6,921 nt of DNA from Candidatus Pacearchaeota archaeon (GTDB lineage Archaea > Nanoarchaeota > Nanoarchaeia > Pacearchaeales > GW2011-AR1), in the NCBI GenBank assembly GCA_002686195.1, contig NZAS01000024.1, forward strand, positions 15,826 through 22,746. The letters run 5' to 3'. Below the pieces are notes generated by a model. That model did no database searches. It had not been told where the DNA came from and worked only from the letters and a program-made list of their open reading frames with translations. Each line of letters starts with the position of its first letter. Position 1 is the stretch's first letter. A program made the position numbers and the translations under genes. Below, one piece after another: positions 1 to 4,709 of the stretch.

Positions 1-40
1 TTTCCTTACGGATTCCCAGGTTCGAATCCTGGTCCGGGCG
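1..40 (+). tRNA. 3' end of a class II tRNA, probably tRNA-Ser (5' part outside window)
   Basis: The T arm is complete: stem CCAGG (16-20), loop TTCGAAT (21-27), stem CCTGG (28-32). It is followed by a seven-base 3' acceptor strand (33-39, TCCGGGC) and a discriminator G at 40; CCA is not encoded. The 15 bases before the T stem do not fit a normal anticodon arm plus five-base variable loop. They do fit part of a long variable arm (TCC 3-5 pairs with GGA 10-12 around a TTAC loop), so this is a class II tRNA. Discriminator G and the implied G1-C72 pair favour serine over leucine, because archaeal tRNA-Leu normally has A at the discriminator. The anticodon lies outside the window, so the amino acid is an inference. 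Confidence 0.8.
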
Positions 41-60
41 TCTCAGGATTTTAGGTAATG

Positions 61-67
61 TTATATA
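61..67 (+). promoter_or_regulatory. TATA box of the STAS-protein gene
   Basis: The sequence TTATATA is centred about 31 nt upstream of the ATG at 95, inside the 54-nt gap after the tRNA. At this distance archaeal transcription would start at or within a few bases of the start codon, giving a leaderless mRNA. No Shine-Dalgarno sequence lies before the ATG, which agrees with that. A second AT-rich stretch (84-94) directly abuts the ATG and is too close to be the TATA box. Confidence 0.5.
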
Positions 68-94
68 GATATTTTGCTTTGTTAATTTATAAAA

Positions 95-538
95 ATGGGG
101 TTGATTAAATCGGTTTTTCCGAGATATCATAGAAGGGCTTTTTTTGAAACGGTTAGAAGATTACGTGAGGATACGCCTATTGTTGCTTTAGTAAATGAAA
201 AACCATATCTTATTCTTCTTGATGTCAGAAGAAATTCTACTTGTTTGGACGGGTCATCAACTATTTCGAAACAGTTGTATGAGAATTGCAGGAATTATGA
301 AAATGTTGTTTTGAATTTTCGTGAGAGATATGCGTTTGATACAAGTGGAGCAGCTATCTTATTTGTGTTTGCTAAAAATTATCCTCCAACAAGAGTTTGG
401 GTTTGTGGTGATTCTCAAGCAGGAAATGTTTTTGATATTACTCGTCTTGAAGGCAAGTTAAGTAATTTGATGTTAAGACAAGGGACTCACTATAGAAAAG
501 TTTTGCGGGAAATTAGAAAATTAGAGAATTCCAGTTAG
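95..538 (+). CDS. STAS-domain protein (SpoIIAA-like fold)
   Basis: A 147-residue, probably cytoplasmic protein with no signal peptide or membrane segment. Residues about 36-122 resemble a STAS domain. A hydrophobic strand VVLNF (71-75) is followed by FDTSG (81-85), where anti-sigma-factor antagonists such as SpoIIAA carry the DSSG motif whose second serine is phosphorylated; the equivalent here is Ser84. Next come a hydrophobic helix (AAILFVF, 86-92), a strand VWVCGDS (101-107) and VFDITRL (112-118), matching the FDMSGL-type segment of SpoIIAA. Residues 1-30 and 123-147 are basic extensions outside the domain. STAS domains in bacteria act as switches with anti-sigma kinases or as parts of stressosomes and anion transporters. 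No kinase, phosphatase or transporter is adjacent, so the partner is unknown. The call rests on motif recognition by eye. The gene runs into the convergent membrane-protein gene, overlapping it by 18 bp. Confidence 0.65.
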   Translation: MGLIKSVFPRYHRRAFFETVRRLREDTPIVALVNEKPYLILLDVRRNSTCLDGSSTISKQLYENCRNYENVVLNFRERYAFDTSGAAILFVFAKNYPPTRVWVCGDSQAGNVFDITRLEGKLSNLMLRQGTHYRKVLREIRKLENSS

Positions 539-1102
539 AATTAAGATTGCTAAGATTATTAGGCCGATTGCGGAGATTTCTTTTTTGTATTTGAGTTTTG
601 AGATTTGTTTTGAGAAATAGATTATTGCTATTAGTTCAATGGCTGTTGTTGTGTAGATTCCTGCGACTGTCCAGGGGATTGTTGAAAGTTTAGATGTTAG
701 AACTGAGGCGTATGCGATTGTGTCATCTATTACTGTGATGAAGGCTGCTATGAATCCGATACCTATGAGCTTAAGAAAACGTTGAGTGGAGATTGTTTGT
801 ATTTTCTTTTTAATTTTAGGCTTGGTTTTGGATTTTGGGATTTCAAAGTAGATTGATAATGCTAATAAGATGATTAGAGTTGCGAAGATGTATCTGAAAT
901 GAGGGATTTGTTTTATTAATGATGCGAAGGCTGCCGCGAATATTATTGCTAGGGTTATTGCTGACAAGATGCCAAGGGCGAATGCGATTTTTCCTTTTCT
1001 TGTTCGAGTGATGGCTGATGCGAGAGGGATATGAACCATTGTGTCATCGAAGCCTGTTATGGCTTTAACAAAAATGCCTGAGAGGAATTGTTTTAGGACC
1101 AT
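521..1102 (-). CDS. Six-TM membrane protein with duplicated DDT motif, possible transporter
   Basis: A 193-residue integral membrane protein with about six hydrophobic segments: roughly 5-30, 40-64, 69-88, 109-135, 142-165 and 174-193. A short, very basic loop (90-101, Lys-rich) splits it into two halves of three segments each. The first segment of each half carries the same acidic motif: T-G-F-DDT (16-21) and T-V-I-DDT (123-128). Three-segment repeats with paired acidic residues inside the membrane are typical of LysE-superfamily and related cation exporters (CadD, MntP, TerC and UPF0016-like groups). The exact family is not recognised, so metal or cation transport is inference. An odd number of helices per half implies an inverted repeat. 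The ATG follows the cysS stop after a single base and no separate TATA box is evident, so it should be co-transcribed and translationally coupled with cysS. Its last 18 bp overlap the STAS gene tail-to-tail. Confidence 0.75.
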   Translation of the reverse strand: MVLKQFLSGIFVKAITGFDDTMVHIPLASAITRTRKGKIAFALGILSAITLAIIFAAAFASLIKQIPHFRYIFATLIILLALSIYFEIPKSKTKPKIKKKIQTISTQRFLKLIGIGFIAAFITVIDDTIAYASVLTSKLSTIPWTVAGIYTTTAIELIAIIYFSKQISKLKYKKEISAIGLIILAILILTGIL

Positions 1103-1103
1103 T

Positions 1104-2462
1104 TTATATTTTTGAAAGTTTTGGGCCTTTAGCTGTGTCTTCTACTGAAAAGCCAGCGTCTTTGATTCTTTGACGGATTATGTCTGCTTTTTCCCACATC
1201 TTCGCTTTTCTGAATCTTTCTCTGGAAGCTACGAGGTCTTTTACTTCTTTAGTTGCAGTTATTTTTTCTTGGCGGAAGTTTTTGATATCAAGGCCTAGGA
1301 CAGTGTCGAATTTTTCTAAGAGCTTGAGTTTTATTTTAGGATCAAAGTCGAAGTCGTCTAGGGCTTTTAGAAATATTGAGAGGGCTCTTGGGATGTTTAG
1401 GTCGTCTGCTAATGTTTCTGTGAATGGTTTTTCATATTTATCACTGTAGTCTTGGCCTTTGTGCTCTGCTTTTTTTAATTCAAGGATTTTTCTTTTTATT
1501 CTTTCAAATGTGGTTTTAGCTGCGTCTAGGTTTTCTAAGGAAAACCGCAGGGGTTTTTTGTAATGTGTTTGTAATGCGAAATATCTAAAGTGAATGGGCT
1601 CGAAGGCTTGATGTCTTAGATTTATTAAAGTCATGATGTTTCCAACTGATTTTGACATTTTTCCGTCTTGCATGTTTAGGAAGCCTGCATGAAGCCAATG
1701 GTTTACAAACTTTTTTCCAGTGGCTGCTTGGCTTTGGGCGATTTCGTTTGTGTGGTGTGGGAAGATAAGGTCTGTTGCTCCTGTGTGGATGTCTATCGTA
1801 TCTCCTAAAGAGGATTGAGACATTGCAGAGCATTCAATGTGCCAGCCAGGACGGCCTTTTCCTATCTTGGCTTCCCAGAAGTTTTCTCCGTCTGGCTTGG
1901 AATGGAATTTCCAGAGAGCAAAGTCTTGTGGTTTTGATTTGTATTCATCTGATGAGATTCTTTGCTTTGTCTTTTTGATTTTATTTAATTGAGCTAATTT
2001 GCCGTAGGATTTGAATTTTGAGATTGAGAAGTAAATTCCATCTGGTGTTTGATAGGCGTAGCCTTTTTTCATTAGTTTTTCTATTAGGGAAATCATTTGA
2101 GGGATGTGGGCTGTTGCTTTGGTTATCTGTGGTTTTATGATGTTGAGGTCTTTGAGGTCTCTTAGAAATGCTTTTTCATAGATACTTGTCAATTCTTTTA
2201 ATGATTTTTTTTGGGCTTGGCTTGCTTTGATTGTTTTGTCATCGACATCTGTGATGTTCATTACATGTTTTACTTTGTAGCCCAAGAAAGTTAGAGAACG
2301 GCTTAGTAGGTCGTTGAAGATGTATGTTCTTAGGTTTCCGATGTGGGCGTAGTTGTAGACTGTTGGGCCACAGGAGTACATTGAAACTTGATTTGCTTTT
2401 ATTGGTTTGAGGGGCTCTTTTTTTCTTGATAAAGTGTTGTATAATTTTATTTTTGTTGGCAT
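1104..2462 (-). CDS. cysS: Cysteinyl-tRNA synthetase
   Basis: Charges tRNA-Cys with cysteine using ATP, in the cytoplasm. The 452 residues match the usual length of about 460. The class I signature motifs are present: HIGN (40-43), the CysRS form of HIGH, and KMSKS (268-272). All four active-site zinc ligands that bind the cysteine thiol are visible: Cys31 (in SCGPTVYN), Cys211 (in HIECSAMS), His236 and Glu240 (in PHHTNEIAQS). NITDVDDK (69-76) is a further family hallmark. The C-terminal part (about 300-452) is the helical anticodon-binding region, ending in a basic sequence. The gene looks intact. Its ATG lies about 25 nt from a TATA-like element with no Shine-Dalgarno sequence between them, so it is probably leaderless and the first gene of an operon with the downstream membrane protein. 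Confidence 0.97.
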   Translation of the reverse strand: MPTKIKLYNTLSRKKEPLKPIKANQVSMYSCGPTVYNYAHIGNLRTYIFNDLLSRSLTFLGYKVKHVMNITDVDDKTIKASQAQKKSLKELTSIYEKAFLRDLKDLNIIKPQITKATAHIPQMISLIEKLMKKGYAYQTPDGIYFSISKFKSYGKLAQLNKIKKTKQRISSDEYKSKPQDFALWKFHSKPDGENFWEAKIGKGRPGWHIECSAMSQSSLGDTIDIHTGATDLIFPHHTNEIAQSQAATGKKFVNHWLHAGFLNMQDGKMSKSVGNIMTLINLRHQAFEPIHFRYFALQTHYKKPLRFSLENLDAAKTTFERIKRKILELKKAEHKGQDYSDKYEKPFTETLADDLNIPRALSIFLKALDDFDFDPKIKLKLLEKFDTVLGLDIKNFRQEKITATKEVKDLVASRERFRKAKMWEKADIIRQRIKDAGFSVEDTAKGPKLSKI

Positions 2463-2482
2463 GTTTTTAATAATTCAAGAGG

Positions 2483-2491
2483 TTATTTAAT
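2483..2491 (-). promoter_or_regulatory. TATA box of cysS
   Basis: On the minus strand this reads ATTAAATAA, followed by CC, centred about 25 nt from the cysS ATG (2462). This is the standard archaeal spacing for a leaderless start. The ten bases TTAAATAACC (2481-2490) recur exactly in front of the 105-residue gene (3565-3574), also about 20 nt before its ATG, which supports the promoter reading. Confidence 0.55.
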
Positions 2492-2505
2492 TGTTTTGAG
2501 TTGGG

Positions 2506-2517
2506 TATAAATTTATA
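2506..2517 (+). promoter_or_regulatory. Palindromic TATA element before the 78-residue gene
   Basis: TATAAATTTATA is a perfect 12-bp palindrome centred about 42 nt before the ATG at 2554. Transcription would start near 2537, leaving a short leader of roughly 16 nt that contains TAGGA (2538-2542) as a weak possible ribosome-binding sequence. Being symmetric, it could also fire towards cysS, but it is about 50 nt from that start, and the closer element at 2483-2491 suits cysS better. Confidence 0.45.
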
Positions 2518-2553
2518 AACTAGAACAGTTTAGTTGAGTAGGAAATTATAGAG

Positions 2554-2790
2554 ATGAGAAGAGATTGTGAGATTGGAGCAGGGGTGAATACTGGGGCGAG
2601 AAGCAGGAGTAGCGGTAGGCATATACAACAAGGTGATTCTTTGTCTATAAGTTCTGTTAGTAGATCTATTGGGTCTTATGTTGATAAAAGGAATGGTGAT
2701 GGTTATGATCCTATGGCTGCAATTGCTAGACGTTACATGAGAGAGTATGGAAGATTGGACGAATTTATGGAAGATGCTGGTGGGGATTAA
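2554..2790 (+). CDS. Small hypothetical protein, 78 residues
   Basis: Not recognised. The N-terminal half (1-45) is Ser/Gly/Arg-rich and looks disordered. Residues about 52-74 (YDPMAAIARRYMREYGRLDE and following) look like an amphipathic helix ending in an acidic tail. There is no signal peptide, membrane segment or metal-binding cysteine pair. Support for a real gene is moderate: an upstream palindromic TATA element, a T-run after the stop (2812-2816), and no competing gene on either strand. Against it are the short length and biased composition. It is transcribed divergently from cysS and lies just upstream of the PC4-like gene, which has its own TATA box, so the two are probably separate units. 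Confidence 0.5.
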   Translation: MRRDCEIGAGVNTGARSRSSGRHIQQGDSLSISSVSRSIGSYVDKRNGDGYDPMAAIARRYMREYGRLDEFMEDAGGD

Positions 2791-2808
2791 TGTCTATTTT
2801 GTAAAGCA

Positions 2809-2818
2809 ATGTTTTTAT
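2809..2818 (+). terminator. Possible T-run terminator
   Basis: The run ATGTTTTTAT lies about 20 nt after the stop of the 78-residue gene and before the PC4-like promoter. Archaeal intrinsic termination needs only a U-rich run, so this is plausible, but short T-runs are common in DNA of this composition. Confidence 0.3.
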
Positions 2819-2842
2819 TATAACTCTTTAGAGGACACGAAC

Positions 2843-2856
2843 ATTTAAATATAAAA
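2843..2856 (+). promoter_or_regulatory. TATA box of the PC4-like gene
   Basis: The AT-rich core ATTTAAATATAAAA is centred about 24 nt upstream of the ATG at 2873. There is no Shine-Dalgarno sequence before that ATG, so a leaderless transcript is expected. This spacing favours the ATG at 2873 over the in-frame TTG three bases earlier. Confidence 0.6.
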
Positions 2857-2872
2857 TTCTTTATGGGAATTG

Positions 2873-3217
2873 ATGGAGAAAGACATCGATAAAATTCCGA
2901 AGAATCCTGATACTGATATTGTGATTAGGGTTGATGATTTTGGTGGGAAGAGGGGAGTTACAATTAGGGAGTTTGTTAAGGGTGAGAGATATACTGGTTT
3001 TACGAAATCTGGGACGAGGATTCCTGCTGAGTATTTTAAGCAATTTAAAGAGGCGATAAATTCTATTGATGAGGCTGAGCTGGCTCAGCCGGTTGAAGGT
3101 GCAGATAATAGTAATGGCTCTTCTGGGCAATCAGGGAGTGAGGGAGCGGAATCTTCTGGGCAGGGCGGTGAAGCAAAGAGTGGTGAAGGTTCTGATATAA
3201 AAGAAGAGGCTATGTAG
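2873..3217 (+). CDS. PC4/Sub1-like ssDNA-binding protein with acidic Ser/Gly tail
   Basis: A 114-residue protein in two parts. Residues about 16-66 resemble the PC4 (p15/Sub1) fold: strands DIVIRVDDF, GGKRGVTIREF (24-34) and YTGFTKSGTRI (40-50), then a helix AEYFKQFKEAINSI (52-65). These match the family pattern F-x-G-K...I-R-E-(Y/F)...K-x-G-x-x-(I/L)...(W/F)-x-x-(L/F)-K. PC4-fold proteins dimerise, bind single-stranded or melted DNA, and act in transcription or repair. Residues 70-114 form a low-complexity tail rich in Ser, Gly, Glu and Gln. Human PC4 has its Ser/acidic region at the N-terminus; here it is C-terminal, as in bacterial SSB. I chose the ATG at 2873; a TTG at 2870 would add one residue. 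The gene ends 9 bp from a convergent gene. The domain is seen by pattern match; the role in transcription is inference. Confidence 0.75.
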   Translation: MEKDIDKIPKNPDTDIVIRVDDFGGKRGVTIREFVKGERYTGFTKSGTRIPAEYFKQFKEAINSIDEAELAQPVEGADNSNGSSGQSGSEGAESSGQGGEAKSGEGSDIKEEAM

Positions 3218-3229
3218 TTATTTTCTTTA
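3218..3229 (+). terminator. T-rich terminator between convergent genes
   Basis: TTATTTTCTTTA directly follows the PC4-like stop codon and runs into the stop of the convergent gene. It is the only intergenic sequence available to end the PC4-like transcript. There is no hairpin, which archaeal intrinsic termination does not need. Confidence 0.35.
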
Positions 3230-3544
3230 TGGGGCTAGTTCTAATTCTCCAGTGTCTCCGTTAGATTCTATTGCTTCGCTTAGTACTTCCATTGCGCTGT
3301 CGTCTGCTGATTTGGCCCTTTCTACTTTTCCTCTTGCTGCGACGATTGCGCTGTTTGGTACGTTAATCGGTTTGTTGATTAAATCGTTTCCATAAGGATT
3401 GGCTCTGGCCCATCCAGAAAACTTTGTTGCGTATCTATCATAAGGAAGACTCATTGTTACAAGATTTTTTTCAACTGGAACTTCGATAACCATTCTTTTT
3501 CCGTCTTCTTCGAGTGCTGTGATTTTTCCCGTGTAAACTTCCAT
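3227..3544 (-). CDS. Hypothetical small beta-rich protein, 105 residues
   Basis: Family not recognised. The N-terminal part has alternating strand-like segments typical of a small beta-barrel: VYTGKITALEE (3-13), GKRMVIEVPV (15-24), NLVTMSLPY (27-35) and PINVPNSAIVAARG (59-72). A short helix (about 78-93) and an acidic C-terminal end follow. There is no signal peptide or membrane segment, so it is probably cytoplasmic. An OB- or KOW-like nucleic-acid-binding role is possible but not shown. A TATA box sits about 27 nt before the ATG and there is no Shine-Dalgarno sequence. It therefore seems to have its own leaderless promoter although the gene upstream is on the same strand only 39 nt away. 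Its strand and helix order resembles that neighbour's, so they may be diverged paralogues. Confidence 0.75.
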   Translation of the reverse strand: MEVYTGKITALEEDGKRMVIEVPVEKNLVTMSLPYDRYATKFSGWARANPYGNDLINKPINVPNSAIVAARGKVERAKSADDSAMEVLSEAIESNGDTGELELAP

Positions 3545-3566
3545 TGTTATTTTGGATAATACTTGG

Positions 3567-3575
3567 TTATTTAAG
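3567..3575 (-). promoter_or_regulatory. TATA box of the 105-residue protein gene
   Basis: CTTAAATAA on the minus strand, followed by CC, is centred about 27 nt from the ATG at 3544. The string TTAAATAACC is identical to the one before cysS. The element lies just 8 nt after the stop codon of the upstream gene, showing how compactly promoters are packed here. Confidence 0.6.
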
Positions 3576-3583
3576 TATTGTTA

Positions 3584-3865
3584 TTATCTAGAATGTCTTT
3601 CTAAGAATTTGGTGTGTTGTTTTTCTAGGGCATCTATTAATCTGGATTTTGATACTCTTATTTGTGAATCTTCTGGAACTAAGACTGAAGAGGCTTGTCT
3701 TAAGTTGATTGTTTGGCCGGCTTTGAGTCCCATTGGGCTGTTTCCTACAAGATAGGCAATTGCTTCATTTAGTTTGATTCTTGCGATGTTTCTATTTGGG
3801 TCGTAAGAAAGTATTTCTGCGTCGACATAGCCTTTGTTTTCTTTTAGGGATTTTTGGGCTATCAC
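3584..3865 (-). CDS. Hypothetical small beta-rich protein, 93 residues (GTG start)
   Basis: Family not recognised. Strand-like segments dominate residues 12-62: GYVDAEILSYD (12-22), NIARIKLNEAIAYLVG (25-40), GQTINLRQASSVLV (50-63). A basic C-terminal helix (about 72-93, SRLIDALEKQHTKFLERHSR) follows. It starts with GTG; no ATG lies nearby in frame, and a TATA-like element 25 nt upstream fits a leaderless GTG start. There is no signal peptide or membrane segment. The strand pattern followed by a Ser-Lys and helix region resembles the adjacent downstream protein, hinting at an old tandem duplication. The basic end would suit nucleic-acid or ribosome binding, which is only a guess. It follows the TrmB-like gene by 56 nt but has its own promoter, so membership of the regulator's operon is doubtful. 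Confidence 0.7.
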   Translation of the reverse strand: MIAQKSLKENKGYVDAEILSYDPNRNIARIKLNEAIAYLVGNSPMGLKAGQTINLRQASSVLVPEDSQIRVSKSRLIDALEKQHTKFLERHSR

Positions 3866-3886
3866 TTATATTATAAGATATTGAAG

Positions 3887-3894
3887 GTTAAATA
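3887..3894 (-). promoter_or_regulatory. TATA box of the 93-residue protein gene
   Basis: On the minus strand this reads TATTTAAC, centred about 25 nt from the GTG at 3865. It lies in the 56-nt gap after the TrmB-like gene and is the main support for using that GTG as the start. A second AT-rich stretch (3867-3878) is too close to the start to be the TATA box. Confidence 0.5.
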
Positions 3895-3921
3895 GAAGCG
3901 CGGTAGTGAGGGCTACAACAA

Positions 3922-4653
3922 TTATTTCTTGGCGGTTTTCCAGAGGAGTTCAAAGTGTTTTCTGTATCCTTCCGCGACGAGTTCATCTTCTATTAAGAAG
4001 GCGTAGGGTCTTTCTGAGAAGACTGCTATTGCAACTTTGTCTCCGACGATGACGGTTTCTTGGAATTGGGCAAGTTCTCCTGGAACATATCTTATATCTG
4101 TTAAATGTTTTTTTTCAATATCTATTCCTCCGATGTTTTTAACAGATAGATCAAAGATTTGTCTTGAAGGCAATTTGTTTGCAATTCTTTTGTTATGTAA
4201 ATTAAGCCACCATGTTAAACCCATTAGTTTTTCTGTTGGTGGGCCCCCTCCATATGTGAGATATTCTTTGCCTTCTGGGTTTATCATTATATTATAGACT
4301 TCTTTTATTCCTCTAATGCCTTTGAAAATTGTAGCTGTTTCTTTTTCTTTGGAGAATTTTTGCTTTTGTTTTAATTCTGGGAGAATTTCTTCAAATTTCT
4401 TTTTTTTATCTTCAATGAAATCAAAAAATGCTTCTGGATTTGTGGCTTGGTATATCTTTCTTTTTCCTTCTAATACGTAGTTAATTAGTCCTTTTTCTAT
4501 TAGTGAATTTAGGTCTCTGTGGACTGTGGAGTTTGGGAGTTTTGATTTTTCTAATATTGGGCCTGCTGTAGAGGAACCTAGTTCTAATAATGTGAGATAT
4601 ACTTTGATTTCTGTGTGTGTAAGGCCTAGGTCTTCGAGTATTTCTGTATCCAT
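3922..4653 (-). CDS. TrmB-family transcriptional regulator
   Basis: A 243-residue cytoplasmic DNA-binding protein. Residues about 5-70 form a TrmB-type winged helix: LGLTHTEIKVYLTLLELG (9-26), a recognition helix around PNSTVHRDLNSLIEKGLI (40-57), and a wing with GKRKIYQA (63-70). A charged linker helix (73-103) probably mediates dimerisation. Residues 104-243 form the C-terminal effector region, including YGGGPP (134-139) and TVIVGDKVAIAVFSERPYAFLIED (200-223). This arrangement resembles the shorter archaeal TrmB-like proteins rather than the longer sugar-binding TrmB of Thermococcus, so the effector is unknown. The ATG overlaps one arm of a perfect inverted repeat (4652-4679), and its TATA box is shared with the divergent gene, so autoregulation is strongly suggested. 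The divergent two-gene unit is the obvious second target. Confidence 0.88.
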   Translation of the reverse strand: MDTEILEDLGLTHTEIKVYLTLLELGSSTAGPILEKSKLPNSTVHRDLNSLIEKGLINYVLEGKRKIYQATNPEAFFDFIEDKKKKFEEILPELKQKQKFSKEKETATIFKGIRGIKEVYNIMINPEGKEYLTYGGGPPTEKLMGLTWWLNLHNKRIANKLPSRQIFDLSVKNIGGIDIEKKHLTDIRYVPGELAQFQETVIVGDKVAIAVFSERPYAFLIEDELVAEGYRKHFELLWKTAKK

Positions 4654-4679
4654 ATATCCTACTATTTGGTAGGATATAT
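4652..4679. promoter_or_regulatory. Perfect inverted repeat, probable TrmB-like operator
   Basis: The arms ATATATCCTAC (4652-4662) and GTAGGATATAT (4669-4679) are exact reverse complements over 11 bp, separated by TATTTG. The site spans the expected transcription start of the trmB-like gene, touching its start codon at one end and the TATA palindrome at the other. For the gene at 4710 it sits immediately upstream of TATA, over the BRE position. Neither predicted transcript would contain both arms, so it is a DNA site rather than an RNA hairpin. Its place beside a winged-helix dimer gene makes that protein the likely ligand; binding itself is inference. Confidence 0.75.
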
Positions 4680-4689
4680 ATTTAAATAT
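4678..4689. promoter_or_regulatory. Shared symmetric TATA box for divergent genes
   Basis: ATATTTAAATAT is a perfect 12-bp palindrome. Its centre is about 27 nt from the ATG at 4710 on the plus strand and about 31 nt from the ATG at 4653 on the minus strand. Both are correct TATA-to-start spacings for leaderless genes, and no other TATA-like element is as well placed for either gene. One element therefore appears to serve both directions, with flanking sequence (BRE and operator) setting the balance. Confidence 0.6.
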
Positions 4690-4709
4690 GGTTATTTTAT
4701 GTTGTTACT

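Noticed and set aside
1..15. Reading the tRNA fragment as class I with a TTT (Lys) anticodon
   Set aside because: This would need a C at position 37, which is normally a purine, and the same bases pair as a variable arm.
1180..1978. Open frames on the plus strand and in another minus frame within cysS
   Set aside because: They lie entirely inside an intact, well-recognised synthetase gene and have no recognisable protein features of their own.
2537..2547. GTAGGAAATTA as a second TrmB operator half-site
   Set aside because: Only the first six bases match the arm GTAGGATATAT and there is no opposing arm, so it is within chance for AT-rich DNA.
2870..2872. TTG start for the PC4-like protein
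   Set aside because: An ATG follows immediately in frame and fits the TATA spacing; TTG is a weaker start codon.
2861..3130. Minus-strand open frame opposite the PC4-like gene
   Set aside because: It has no promoter or recognisable domain and is antisense to a better-supported gene with a TATA box.
4037..4297. Plus-strand open frame inside the TrmB-like gene
   Set aside because: The opposite frame encodes a clear winged-helix regulator; this one has no start context.
4652..4679. Inverted repeat read as a transcription terminator or riboswitch stem
   Set aside because: It lies upstream of or across the predicted transcription starts of both genes, so the full hairpin would not be transcribed, and no T-run follows.
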